NCBI GenBank assembly: GCA_039090855.1
Contig: CM077011.1
Span: 21,081,001 to 21,145,000, forward strand
Direction: 5' to 3'
DNA from: Macrothele yani
Lineage: Eukaryota; Arthropoda; Arachnida; Araneae; Macrothelidae
DNA: 64,000 nt
The notes below the pieces were generated by a model. That model ran no database searches, was not told the origin of the DNA, and was given only the letters and a program-made list of their open reading frames with translations. The translations under genes were made by a program, and so were the position numbers. Of the stretch, positions 32,316 to 42,849 are shown one piece after another; position 1 is the stretch's first letter; every line of letters starts with the position of its first letter.

Positions 32316-32500
32316 TGGATTCCAAGGGACAAGAAAAGACCCAGAAAAAGACCACATGGAAGATAATTAGATGAAATTCGAAAGTATGCGGGAGTAACAT
32401 GGAAGAGACTGGCACAAGAAAGACCGTTGAAGAAGAGGCTTGGAGAGACCTTCGTCCAGCAGTTGATTGATAATGGTTGACAATGATGATGATGATGATA
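32313..32500 (+). mobile_element. RTE 3' fragment 1
   Basis: The last ~55 codons and tail of the RTE element whose longest copy is at 53189-55985: TTGGATTCCAAGGGACAAG, GAAATTCGAAAGTATGCGGG, CCTTCGTCCAGCAGTTGATT, ending TGGTTGACAATGATGATG. It is severely 5'-truncated at TTGGATTCC, next to a TA run. Confidence 0.85.
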
Positions 32501-32510
32501 TTTATATATT

Positions 32511-32715
32511 GGATTTCAAGGGACAGGAAAATACCCAGAAGAAGACCACATGGGAGATGGGTGGATGAAATTCGAAAGTATGCGGGAGTACCATGGAGGA
32601 GACTGGCACAAGATTGACCGTTGCGGAAGAAACTTTGGGAGACCTTCGTCTAGCAGTGGATTGATAATGGTTGACAATGATGATGATGATGATGATGACG
32701 ATGATGATATCATCA
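32511..32715 (+). mobile_element. RTE 3' fragment 2, in tandem with fragment 1
   Basis: Same 3' segment as fragment 1, beginning at the same internal RTE position (TTGGATTTCAAGGG) and ending in an extended GAT repeat. Identical truncation points in head-to-tail copies suggest duplication instead of two independent insertions. Confidence 0.83.
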
Positions 32716-32755
32716 TCATTGCAAACCATTATCAAGTCACGATGATGATGACGAT

Positions 32756-34552
32756 ATCATGATCATCATCGTCATCATTGACAACCATTATCAATCCACA
32801 GCTGGACGAAGGTCTCCCCAAGTTTCTTCCACAACGGTCTGTTTTGTGCCAGTTTCCTCCATGTTACTCCCGCATACTTTCGAATTTCATCCATCCAACT
32901 CCCATGGAGTCTTCTTCTAGGTCTTTTCCTGTCCCTTGGAATCCAATCTAAAATTTCGGCTGTCCATCAATGGTCTGTCTTTCTGGCAGTATGTCCACCT
33001 CATTGCCATTTCAGGGATTTTTTTCTTATCATGATGTCTTCAACTCCTGTCATTTTTCGGTTCCACGAGTTCCTCTTCTTATCTCTCCTGGTAACACCAA
33101 GCATGCACCTCTCCATGCTTCTTTGGGCTGTCTGCAGCCTTTGTATGTCTCTTTCAGTTAAGGTCCACGTCTCTGCACCGTACGTAAGCATTGAAAGAAT
33201 GCATTGATCAAACACTTTTCTTTTAAGACATAATGGCATATTGCTCTTGAAAATTATGCTGTTTCTTCCAAAAGCTATCCAGGCAAGTTTTACACGCCGA
33301 TTAATTTCTTCATGAATGTGACCCTCACTTGATATCTCATGTCCAAGGTAAACGTACGCATCTGTTATCTCCAGCTTTTCTCCATCGATCGATAAATCTT
33401 CATTTCTTGTAAAAGCATTGAACATCATTTTTGTCTTCTGAAAGTTCATTTTTAATCCCACTTCTTTTCTCTTGTCCGCAAGTTCCTGGATCATATTCTG
33501 CAGCTCTGATGGGGTAGTTGCAAAAATGACTACGTCATCACCAAAACGAACGTGAGTTAGATAATCTCCATTAATCTTTATTCCTTTGTTTTCCGAGTTC
33601 AGTGATTGAAAGACATTTTCCAATGTGGCATTAAAGAGCTTGGGAGATATAGTGTCTCGTTGTCTCACTCTCTTTCCAAGTTTTACGCGTGTTGTATTCT
33701 CAAACAGCCGAATCTTTTAACTTGCATGTTTATAGATGTTATTAATAATATTAATGTATGCATCTTCAATACCGCAGGATTTCAAAGCCATTGTAACTGT
33801 TGATGGTTTCACCAAATCAAAGCCTCTTTCATAATCGATAAAAGCCATACAGAATGGAAGTTCATATTCCCTCGCTCTTTCAATTAGTTCTCTCAGTACG
33901 TGGATATGATCTATTGTGCTGTAGCCACTCCTGAATCCAGCTTGTTATTTGGATTGATCCATGTCCAGTGTTACCTTCAAGCGGTGAGAAAGAACTTTAG
34001 TGAAGACTTTATAAACCACTGATAGTAAGCTGATAGGTCTGTAGTTCCTGAGATCCTCAATGTCACCTTTTTTATGTAGCAAGATCATTGTAGCGTTGTT
34101 CCAATCCTCAGGAATCTTCCCTTCATTAAGGTATTGAGTGAAAATTTGGGCGAGTACTGTTTCAAATTCTCCAGTTGCTTCTTGTATGATGTCTACAGTA
34201 ATTCCATCTTCTCCTGGAGCTTTTCCCCGCTTCATGTATTTGATTTCATGTGCAACTTCTGCTGGGAGGACTGGAAGAACTCTGGTACTGTTTTTTTTTC
34301 ATGATGTCTGGAGTACATGTATCATCCCTTTCATATAATTTGGAGTAGAAATATTTGACTCTTGTCAAAATTTCGTATCTATTTCTTGTTACAGAACCAT
34401 CTTCTTTCCTCAGTGCCATAATCTGTTTTCGTCCCTTACTGAGATGTCTCTTTGCTATTTTTACGCTTTGGTTGTTTTCAATCGCTTTCCTCACTAGTTC
34501 ACAGTTGAATATTCTTACTCTTTAGTGATACTTTCTCGTACTGTTTTGCATA
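32756..34552 (-). pseudogene. RTE reverse transcriptase, 5'-truncated copy
   Basis: The minus strand carries the RTE RT domain in pieces: GKAPGEDGITVDIIQEATGE, NYRPISLLSVVYKVFTK (motif 2), the F-I-D-Y-E motif A region, RQRDTISPKLFN (motif B, usual R-Q-G-D-T) and VRFGDDVVIF (motif C, usual F-A-D-D, first Ala changed to Gly), then the C-terminal MLTYGAETWTLTERDIQRL. The catalytic D-D pair remains. Stops and frameshifts occur near 33668-33945 and 34245. The copy ends at the Tc1 at 34555, so the endonuclease domain is absent. The 3' tail (ATC repeats) is at the left, facing fragment 2 in inverted orientation. Confidence 0.88.
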
Positions 34553-34554
34553 TA

Positions 34555-36072
34555 CACTGCTGGACAATTGCTAAGGACGGATCATAAACGGCTATATAGC
34601 GCATAAAAAAGTAAGTATGGTTGGATGCCAAGTGAAATAAAATAATGCCAGAATGCCAGGACATTACAAGAAAGACAATTTATTGTGCTCTGAAATCCAG
34701 AAGGCTTTGGAACGTGTTCAAGGGACAAACAGGCCATTTTGTGCAGAATACGTAAACGTGAACAAAATGCAAATACCGTCCGCAGACGTTCCGGCTTAGG
34801 ATGTCAATACGGGATATGGCCACCATGGAGGGCGATGCAAGATTCCACATGTCGTGTCATGCTTTGCACAATATTATCAAGCAGCTGTTGGGGTAATTTA
34901 TCCCATTCCTCTGTCAGTGAACGGATGAGGGCGTCCTTGTTTATTGGAGGGCATTGGCGACCAGCAAGACTCCTCCCCAAAGCATCCCACACATTTTCAA
35001 TGGGATTCAGATCTGGAGAACGTGCTGGCCATACGAGGCGTTGAATATCCTTGCTCTCAAGACACTCCTGGACAGCGACTGTTCGATGAAAATGAATCTA
35101 TCACCGACAGCACCACGGAACATGCGCACATGCGATAGCAGAACATCATTAATGTATCTTTGGCCAGTCATAGTCCCAGTTAGAAGCACATAGAGGGACG
35201 TACGGCCATTGATCATGATGCCAGCCCATACCATGACACTACATGTCGGATATCGGTCCCTTTCCTGTATGTTTGCTGGACAATATGCAGTACCACTATC
35301 ACGCCAGATCAGTTGTCGTCGACTATCAGACGATAGACTGTATCTACTCTCGTCTGAGAAGAGGACAGCAGACCAGTCGTTATCAGTCCATTTGCGATGT
35401 TGATGGCACCATTGCAAACGGGCGGTACGGTGATGTCTGGCAATGGGATGCACACAACAGGAGAGCGGGCGTATAGTCCTCCTTCATGCAAACGTCTGGC
35501 GACATTTTTTCGGTAGATCCGCTTGCCAGTAGCAGCTATAAACTGATTTGCTACCTCATTAGCTGTGCTGCGCCGGTGTCTTTTTGTTTATAGCACTATG
35601 TACCGATCTTCTGCAGGTGTCGTAGTGCGAACACGACCTCCCCCGTGACGTTTGCTACACTCTCCATTTGTTTGAAATAATTTCCAAAGCCTTGAAACAA
35701 CACTGTGGCTGACGTCGAACTCCCTGGCAACATCTGTTATTTTTCACCCTTCTTCAATCTTGCCAATAATATGGCCACGCGTAAAATCATCTAGGTGACT
35801 TCGGGAAGACATACTGAAAATTGTAAGTTCGTCAATTGATTCCTTCCCTTTCAAATTTGCGTTTGAACAACAACGGTCAACACGCGTCAAATCCTTTATA
35901 TCTCTTATCAGCGCTATGACGTCACGAACAAGTTCGGCAATCCAAAATTTGCATACGCACAACAAGTCTTACTGTATCCCGCACTTATGCTAATTTCCGC
36001 ATTTTCCTACCTTCCATTTTATGGTTGCTATCGTTGCTATTGCCATCCGTCCTTAGCAATTGTCCGACAGTG
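34555..36072 (-). mobile_element. Tc1-family transposon (Tc1-4) with TIRs
   Basis: 1,518 bp with termini CACTGCTGGACAATTGCTAA and, at the other end, the matching reverse complement (TTAGCAATTGTCCGACAGTG). TA lies on both sides (34553-34554 and 36073-36074). It falls between two RTE pieces on the same strand, so it may have landed at their junction. Confidence 0.92.
34804..35812 (-). pseudogene. Tc1 transposase (Tc1-4), active-site deletion
   Basis: Starts MSSRSHLDDFTRGHIIGKI at ATG 35812 (helix-turn-helix), then a hinge and KNVARRLHEGGLYARSPVV, then WSAVLFSDESRYSL (first Asp), VMVWAGIMINGRTSL and the C-terminus VWPARSPDLNPIENVWDALG (Glu). Between GDRFIF and HRTVAVQE about 20 bp are missing. 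These would encode the usual D-D-N-A motif, so the second catalytic Asp is deleted and the frame shifts. Further stops occur near 35743 and 35593. It ends ALHGGHIPY. Confidence 0.88.
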
Positions 36073-36084
36073 TATATACGCGTA

Positions 36085-36365
36085 TACATCATCATCGTCA
36101 TTGTCGTCAACCATTATTAATCCAATGGTGGATGAATATTTCCCCAGGTTTCTCTCACAACGGTCTGTCCTGTGCCAGTTTCACCATGTTACCCCTGCAT
36201 CCTTTCGAATATCATCCATCCATTTCCCATGTGGTCTTCTTTTGGGTCCTTTCCTGTCCTTTGGATTCCAGTCAAAAATTTCGGTTGTCCATTCGTCTGG
36301 GAATATGTCCAGCACATTGCCATTTGAGAGATTTTACTCTGACCCCGATGTCTTCCACTCTTGTA
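36085..36365 (-). mobile_element. RTE 3' fragment, cut by a Tc1-like element
   Basis: The RTE 3' end in minus orientation: an ATC-rich tail, CAACCATTATTAATCCAATG, ACGGTCTGTCCTGTGCCAG, and a match up to ATGTCTTCCACTCTTG, where the Tc1-family element at 36366 begins. The RTE match does not resume on the other side of that element. Confidence 0.85.
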
Positions 36366-37582
36366 CACGGTCGAGTCACACTATTGTGACCACCAGCTAA
36401 TATCCAGAGTAACCTACGTGTGCAGCGCGGACAGCAGCTAGACGGGCTGGGAGTGACTCAATAAGGTGCTGGAAGGTGTTCACAGGTATACGGAGCCATG
36501 CTGACTGCAGTGCATCTGACAGCTGCTGGAAGGTGCATGGTGCAGGATCCATAGAGCGAACAACACGATCCAGGTGGTCCCACAGATGCTCAGTTGGGTT
36601 TAAATCTGGAGAAATAAAGGAGAGGGTGGGCGGGGAAGTACTTTGAAATCTTCATCGTGGTCTTCTTACCACTCTCGAATATTTCTAGCTGTGTGACAGG
36701 TCACATTGTCGTTCTTGAAGATCCCATCCGCCGCAAGGAAGACAATCGGCATATATGAGTGTGCGTGGTCTGCAAGGATAGATTCATTACGCATTTAGTC
36801 CGTAGTGCCTTCCACAGGTATGAGTGGACCCAGAGGATGCCACGGAAACATTCCCCAGACCACTTCGCTACCCCCACCAGCATCTGTTCTTCGAGTAATG
36901 GTTGAAGAATGTATGTTCTCCGATGTGTCTCGCATTATACGCCAGCGTTCATCCGTTCGATGAAGCAGAAAACGTGACTCATCGGAGATGGCAATCCTTT
37001 GCCAATCAGCGGATGTCCAATTCCGATACTGCCGTACAAATGTAAGCCTTTTCTTCCGATGCACCTTCGTTAGCATGGTTGAAGTGACCATCCGTCTGCA
37101 TCGGAGCCCGATACGCAGCAGGGTTCTCTGAACTGTCGTTTTAGACACACTTCCGGTAGCCCCCTCTTTTATTCGGCCAGTAAGTTGCTCCACTGTAGCG
37201 TGTCGATCGACAATCACGCACCTTCGAAGCCAAACGTTCACCTCTCACATCAAGGGCACGTGGTGCTCCGCTGTTTCCACATCGCTTATTCGCAATGGTG
37301 CCATTTCTTCAATCACGATACACTTTAACCACAGCAGCACGCAAATAGTTCACAAACTGCGCTGTTAGAGAAACCCTTGGCCAGAAAGCCGAAAATCATT
37401 CCTTTTTTGCAAATCTGATAAATTGCTCCTTTTATCTATGAATGCAACGAGTGATATGTTTTCAGATTACCTTAACACATCTTATATACCCTCCAAACCA
37501 ACTCACGACACGTGCCTTCTTTCATTGGCTACGCGCTGTTGACGTCAAACGTAGATGGTCACAATAATGTGACTCGACTGTG
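36366..37582 (-). mobile_element. Tc1-family transposon (Tc1-5)
   Basis: The left terminus CACGGTCGAGTCACACTATT, continuing to GTGACC, pairs with the right terminus ATAATGTGACTCGACTGTG. TA precedes the left end (36364-36365). On the right a TG/TA microsatellite obscures the TA, so the right boundary is uncertain by a few bases. About 1.2 kb. Confidence 0.85.
36405..37400 (-). pseudogene. Tc1 transposase (Tc1-5), degraded
   Basis: The largest open piece, 36795-37241, covers RHATVEQLTGRIKEGATGSV, TTVQRTLLRIGLRCRRMV, NWTSADWQRIAISDESRF (first Asp) and GGGSEVVWGMFPWHPLG. After stops, DNVTCHTARNIREW (second Asp) and a frameshifted P-D-L-N-P-T-E region follow. The C-terminus AAVRAAHVGYSGY is recognisable near 36405. 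At least four stops or frameshifts. Confidence 0.82.
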
Positions 37583-37915
37583 TGTGTATATATATATACA
37601 TACAGTGCGTGCGCGTGTGTATGTGTAAGCGCATATTTTTACTCCCCAAGTCCGTTCCGAAAATAATTTTAGACACTAATTAATTCAATTGATAATTTTC
37701 TCATGTTCAGTTCTACCACAATATTAGTAACGTTTAATGAGCTACGAAATCTCGCCGAGTCACTGTTTCAGCGTTTGAATTAGTACTTCAAATGACGGAA
37801 CTCCGATTAATTGATAAATACAAATCAAACTCGGTTTTAGTAAATGTGAAATACAGTAATATTCAAAAGAGACTGAGATTGTAAAACATATGTTAGCTGC
37901 GTCCAGTCTCAATTA
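37583..37915. repeat. TG/TA microsatellite then unannotated sequence
   Basis: TGTGTATATATATATACATA and a GTGCGCG-type stretch up to about 37630, then AT-rich sequence with no features. Confidence 0.6.
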
Positions 37916-38053
37916 ACGGTGAGGCATGGTTGTTGTGTTTGTCTTACGGCACTGGGAGCCCCTCACTGGAACCACTGGCCCCTAAATTAGGGACGCGCAA
38001 CTTTTTATATTCCGTTGAGTTATTCACCGTAGTCGTTGAACCCCCAAACAAAA
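37916..38053 (+). mobile_element. SINE-A fragment lacking the tRNA head
   Basis: Plus-strand body from ACGGTGAGGCATGGTTGTTG, through CCACTGGCCCCTAAATTAGG, to CACCGTAGTCGTTGAACCCC. 5'-truncated at the B-box side. Confidence 0.78.
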
Positions 38054-38619
38054 TACGAAATTCGTGTGTGAAGAATTTCTTAATTCCTATAACCCCACTT
38101 CAGTGAATAATTTCTCAGTGAATAAAATCTTCAGGCAATAGTTTTTTAATGCATAGAAATTTACTGCAGCGTCCATCTGTCACTCTGAAGGATATTGAGG
38201 GATTACCCACAGATCGTTGATTACTTAAACATATTCCTACTTTGTAGAAGGAAATTATGATATAACAGGACGGTAAGTTGGATATACATTCCTGTTAGTC
38301 TACCGCTAAACTGGGTTTCTTCACTGTTGAAAACAGACTAAAAAACACGCCTTATTATGTAGCAGGAAACGCAAGCTGTTTTGCAACATATGAATACGTA
38401 AAGGCTCACCAAAAATAAGGTCATACGGGTCATATTTCGGATCAGTTTATTGAATGCTTGAATTGATCGAAATATATCCTGCATTCAAACACTAATTTTG
38501 AGCGCAAATACAAAAAGGATTAGGTCCTTGTATCTACACGTCATGAGTAATTTGTTATAGCCTCCGCATAAAATTATTATCTCTTCCATATTTGACAGCA
38601 ATTTTCTTTTCTTTGGTTT
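38054..38619. other. Unannotated AT-rich sequence
   Basis: I see no gene or shared repeat. Confidence 0.5.
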
Positions 38620-38966
38620 TGTGGTTTAACGATCAGAATGAGCAACTCAATGAGATACAAGGTAGTCCTTCCCTATTATACTGACGCCTTTTCCAGGGAA
38701 GGGACAGAGTCAACTCCTTAACAAAAACACACTACCCATGCCACATCTGGGATTTTTTTTTTTTTTTTTTGATTTGAGGTTTAACGACCACCGTGAGCAA
38801 CTCAATGGGCTATAAGCAGTCGCCCATCCCTAATTTAGGGTCACTGGTTCCAGGGAAGGGAGAGAGCCAGTGCCGTAAGACAAACACAACATCCATGCCT
38901 CACCGGGACATCTGGGATTCAAACTCTAGCCCATTTCGGAGAATGCTCAGAAGCAAGCATTCTATA
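38620..38966 (-). mobile_element. Outer SINE-A, interrupted by a younger SINE-A
   Basis: A diverged SINE-A whose two halves (GTGGTTTAACGATCAGAATG... up to ACATCTGGGATT, then ACATCTGGGATTCAAACTCT to CTCAGCCACC) are split by the 153-bp insertion at 38755-38907. Joining the halves at one copy of the duplicated 12-mer restores a continuous SINE. Confidence 0.88.
38755..38907 (-). mobile_element. Young SINE-A insertion with 12-bp target duplication
   Basis: Bounded by ACATCTGGGATT at 38743-38754 and again at 38908-38919. On its own strand it starts inside the B-box region (CCCGGTGAGGCATGG, so the tRNA head is missing) and ends with a poly(A) run, seen here as T's from 38755. The body is close to the full-length copy at 8437. 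Target duplication, 5' truncation and a poly(A) tail are the hallmarks of LINE-driven target-primed insertion. Confidence 0.95.
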
Positions 38967-39016
38967 CGACTCAGCCACCTTGATTGGTTTCTGTTTTTCC
39001 ATCTGCATTGAAGCAG

Positions 39017-39800
39017 GGCCGTCTAGCAAATACAATTCCATGAATTAGAGAGATGAGTTTCCTCTTTTAGTGACGTCATTTGAAAACCAAGGCTTCCGAT
39101 TGGTTTCTAGAGCTGTGGTGTATGACGTCAAACACGATATCGGCCAAGGCCCTCTAGAAAATACAAGGCCTTGCATGACATTAAAGAGATGAGTACCTTC
39201 ATTTAGTGACGTCACGGGGGAAAATAAAGCTTCCTATTAGGCTCTAACGCTAACTTTTATGACGTCATATACGCCACTGACGTATCTGGTCGTGTAACAT
39301 GAGAGTGACCTCACAAACGGAGGAAACTCATCTCTCGAATACCTTGGCCTTGTACTTTCCAGACGGCATTGATTGAATACAAGGCCATGCATGACATTAA
39401 AGAGATGAGTTCCTTCATTTAGTGACGTCACGGGGAAAACAAAGCTTCCTATTAGGCTCCAACGCTAACTTTTATGACGTCATGTACGCCACTGACGTAT
39501 CTGGTCGTGTAACATGAGAGTGACCTCACAAACGGAGGAAACTCATCTCTCGAATACCTTGGCCTTGTACTTTCCAGACGGCATTGATTGAATACAAGGC
39601 CATGCATGACATTAAAGAGATGAGTTCCTTCATTTAGTGACGTCACGGGGAAAACAAAGCTTCCTATTAAGCTCCAACGCTAACTTTTATGACGTCATAT
39701 ACGCCACTGACGTATCTGGTCGTGTAACATGAGAGTGACCTCACAAACGGAGGAAACTCATCTCTCGAATATCTTGGCCTTGTACTTTCTATACGGCCGT
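39017..39800. repeat. Tandemly amplified MITE, ~215-bp period, CRE-rich
   Basis: Each unit has an inverted structure: AAAGAGATGAGTTCCTTCAT near one end and GGAAACTCATCTCTCGAATA near the other, with TACAAGGCC/GGCCTTGTA outside these. Units repeat every 215-216 bp, with three well-preserved and one diverged at the left. TGACGTCA occurs eight times (39071, 39123, 39207, 39260, 39423, 39475, 39638, 39690). The outer edges, GGCCGTCTAGCAAATACAA and TTTCTATACGGCC, look like the original MITE termini. Confidence 0.85.
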
Positions 39801-40282
39801 GATTGAAGCCACGCCATTCCAGATGATCTTTCACATTGCAAAGGGCTGGAATTCTTTAAGTGAAAATTATATCTTCAATTCGTTTTCTGTAGATTTCCGA
39901 ATATAAGATCTTGGACGCCTACTGCGGATATGTATCATCAATTAAGGTATCCCTACTGTCACAAATTATTCAGCAGTCTGTTGACGAGACATTTTTCTCC
40001 ATACAGTTCAACAAGTTAGCGATCCATATTAGCAGCGGGACTTCATTTGCACACAAAAACTGAATTCCAAACCGTAACTTCTCGCAAGACCACGGTTCTA
40101 GAAAGATCGTCACTTTGAGCTCCTATAAAGCAGCTGTAATGTGCGAATGCGTCTTCAAGGTACGTAGTGTAATTTCTCTGAACTATATGTCTACAACCAC
40201 GGTTGTGCGCTTCCCGCGAGTGAGTTATAGACATGATAAGCTGCCAAGGGTTATTTCTGCAAATCCCTAGCATTATACAGTA
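39801..40282. other. Unannotated sequence
   Basis: No gene or shared repeat seen. Confidence 0.5.
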
Positions 40283-42241
40283 GTCGACATAGAAAATGCC
40301 ACACCCGGAAGTATTTGACCTAGCGCAATGCAAATTGGTGGGTCCTGTCGACAGTTGGGATACGTAAGTGACTGCAGTTGCGAACGAAAAACATAATAGC
40401 ATAGGGAGATAAATAGGTAAAACGGCTTGCTGTATCTAAGTTTCATCTTGCACACCTCGGCTTGTAGACCACTACATTCGTGGGATTTCGGTGCAGATAG
40501 CACGTATAAGGAGTGAAAAGCCTGTGAGACATCGCCTGGAAACTTAAAATCACACAGACATCTTCAATAGAGGACTTATCATAGCACTACGAGCAGCTGG
40601 TTGGACCTACTTGGCACTGCGGTAGAAACGCATGGGATGCGACAACTGTCTACCGAATGAGACAGCAGTGGTAGAGGAAGGCAACATGTTCGGCCGCAGT
40701 GAGACCGGTGCGCTTAAGCGGACGCCTCAATAGCCGTATTCGACGGCAAGCCGTAAATGCCCTACATACCTTAACAGACGTCATTCGACGAGGTGTAGAT
40801 GCCGCCGTGGTTGTCGTCCTATCGAGAAGGACTGTGCATCTTCGATTGGTTGGAGCACGTATGTGCTCTCACCAGCAGTTACGACGACTGGCACTAAATA
40901 CCGCAAATCGCTGTGGAAGGTTGCAGTGTTACCGTACCAGACATACGTGGCGGAAAGTATGAAACCATGGCGTACTTAGAGGCTAGCCTTGGATTTCAGC
41001 TCTGGCGACCGCAGATTAAGAATCTAGAAACGATGTTGTCACTGGGCTTATCATGTTGCCATCCGTGAGCGTCATACGGCTCATCAGTCTAGTGCCAAAG
41101 TTTGGGGCAATTCCAGTCTCAACAGCCGCTCCTACGGATAGTGGATACAATGACAGCACGATGATACGCCGACGAGGAACAACAGCCTGTTTTGTTGCCA
41201 TATCTGAGTGGTTTCCTATTGTCCAAGTTTCAACCAGATATCGCCGGCTCACACACTGTCATTTTGACCAGGCACTGGCTACCAAATGCCAGGTTACTGA
41301 ACTGGACAGTTCGAACCTCAGACTTCTCCCTTACAGAAAATATGTTGGACGTCATTGGCAGACATCTTAATGCATCTACACGACGCCCTCGGAATGTTAA
41401 TGCTAATGAACTGTTGACACAGATCAAGAACGGAAGTGAAATATCGAGCTCGGAACACCATCCCGGGAAATTTTTTTTTCGTTGGCCAGTTCGATAATCA
41501 GATTTCACCCAACAGGAACTATATTGAACGTCATTGGTACACGACGCCCTCGGAATGTTGATGAACTGTTGACACAGTTCAATAACGGAAGTGAAATATC
41601 GAGCTAGGAACACCATCCCGAGACTTTTTATTCATTGGTTAGTTCGATCCCCAGATTTCCCCCAATAGAAAATATGTTGGACGTCATTGGCAGACGACAT
41701 CTTAACGCATCTGCACGACTCCCTCGGAATGTCAATGAACTGTTAACACAGGTCAAGAACGGAAGTAAAAGTTCGAACTCGGAACACCATCGGGGTACTT
41801 TTTTTCTTTCGGAGGTTTAACGACCACATTGAGCCACTCGGTAGGCTATAAGCAGTTGCCAGTCCCTAATTTAGGGACGTCGGTTTCATGGAAGGGAGAG
41901 AGCCCATGCCGTCAGGAAACATAACATCCATGCTTCATCGAGATTCGAACTCGGACCCATCTCGGAAGAGTGGTACGAAACCAGCGCTCAGACTACTACT
42001 ACGCCTTGGAGACTTTTCCGCTCCATTCCATGCCGTGTTGCCGAATATATAATCCAGCATGGCGGACATACGACCAACTGACTCAGACCATATTATATTG
42101 TTCTTTCGCCCATCTTAATCATGTAATCCCTTAGAAATAAAATCACTTATTTCTCATTAATTGTCATATGTGTGGTGAGTTTCGTTTCATTTCGTGCATT
42201 CCTTCATGGTGTGTGACATTTTCTATGTCGAACAGCATATG
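40283..42241 (+). pseudogene. Decayed Tc1-family element (Tc1-6)
   Basis: The termini GTCGACATAGAAAATGCCAC and the inverse GTGACATTTTCTATGTCG bound it, and TA precedes the left end. Coding relics on the plus strand: RLSGRLNSRIRRQAVNALHT, VHLRLVGARMCSHQQLRRLA (second helix-turn-helix), then a C-terminal piece LNWTVRTSDFSLTENMLDVI, which is the W-P-A-R-S-P-D-L-x-x-I-E-N-x-W region. The C-terminal segment occurs three times in tandem with diverging sequence (about 41300-41475, 41476-41625, 41626-41797). A SINE-A then interrupts it. No frame is intact. Confidence 0.72.
41798..42005 (-). mobile_element. SINE-A inserted in Tc1-6
   Basis: Full-span SINE-A: TTCGGAGGTTTAACGACCAC, CTAATTTAGGGACGTCGGTT, B-box region GAGATTCGAACTCGG, and a degraded A box near 42000. 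Younger than the Tc1 relic it interrupts. Confidence 0.8.
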
Positions 42242-42444
42242 TAGATTTACACACAAATGACCCATCCACTGTTGTGGACAAGCGGTGAAAGGCACAGACT
42301 TATGGCAGTCTGAACAATGAATGAAGCACTTGGTGGAGCTCTTAACTTAGAGTGCCCTCGACCAAACAGATGAGCGCAAATTAGTGATGGAAGACAGCTT
42401 ATAATTTTAGGTACTCGAGCTCGTTGTATAACCTTGAAAGTAAA

Positions 42445-42655
42445 GGTCTGAGGCGCGGGCGTCTGAGTGAGATGGGCAGAAACCCGCGATTAGAGATGGG
42501 CTAGTGTTCGAATCCTGGCAAGAGTGGATCGTTTGTGTTATGACGCTGGACTCTCTTCCTTCCCTGGAAACTTTGGTCCCAAATTAGTGACTGGCAACTG
42601 CTACTAGCTCTCAGAGTTTCTCGTGGTGGAGGGATGACAGCTTATTAAATCTCGA
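42445..42655 (+). mobile_element. SINE-A copy, diverged
   Basis: Plus strand: a head with GTCTGAGTGAGATGGGC (degraded), B box GTGTTCGAATCCTGG, body TCCCTGGAAACTTTGGTCCC and AAATTAGTGACTGGCAACTG, and an end like CTCGTGGTGG. Central positions are diverged. Confidence 0.65.
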
Positions 42656-42849
42656 AAACAAAAGAAGAAATATGACACCGAACTTTTAAAAGACGTGATC
42701 ATTACAACCGAATCCTATCCGACGCGAATACAATTTAGCGAAGTCATTCATACTCAATGGAGCCGGTTAGAAATAAAAATCAACCGGATTTCTACAATCG
42801 ATAAAGCATCCAGGAACAGAAACAGCTACTTACTTCCACCAGCTGCTAA

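Noticed and set aside
32516..32719. Poly-Ser and poly-Ile frames
   Set aside because: These are translations of the ATC/GAT tails of RTE copies.
36085..37582. Tc1-5 as a clean insertion splitting one RTE copy
   Set aside because: The RTE match does not resume right of the element, and the right TA is masked by a microsatellite. The surrounding locus was rearranged.
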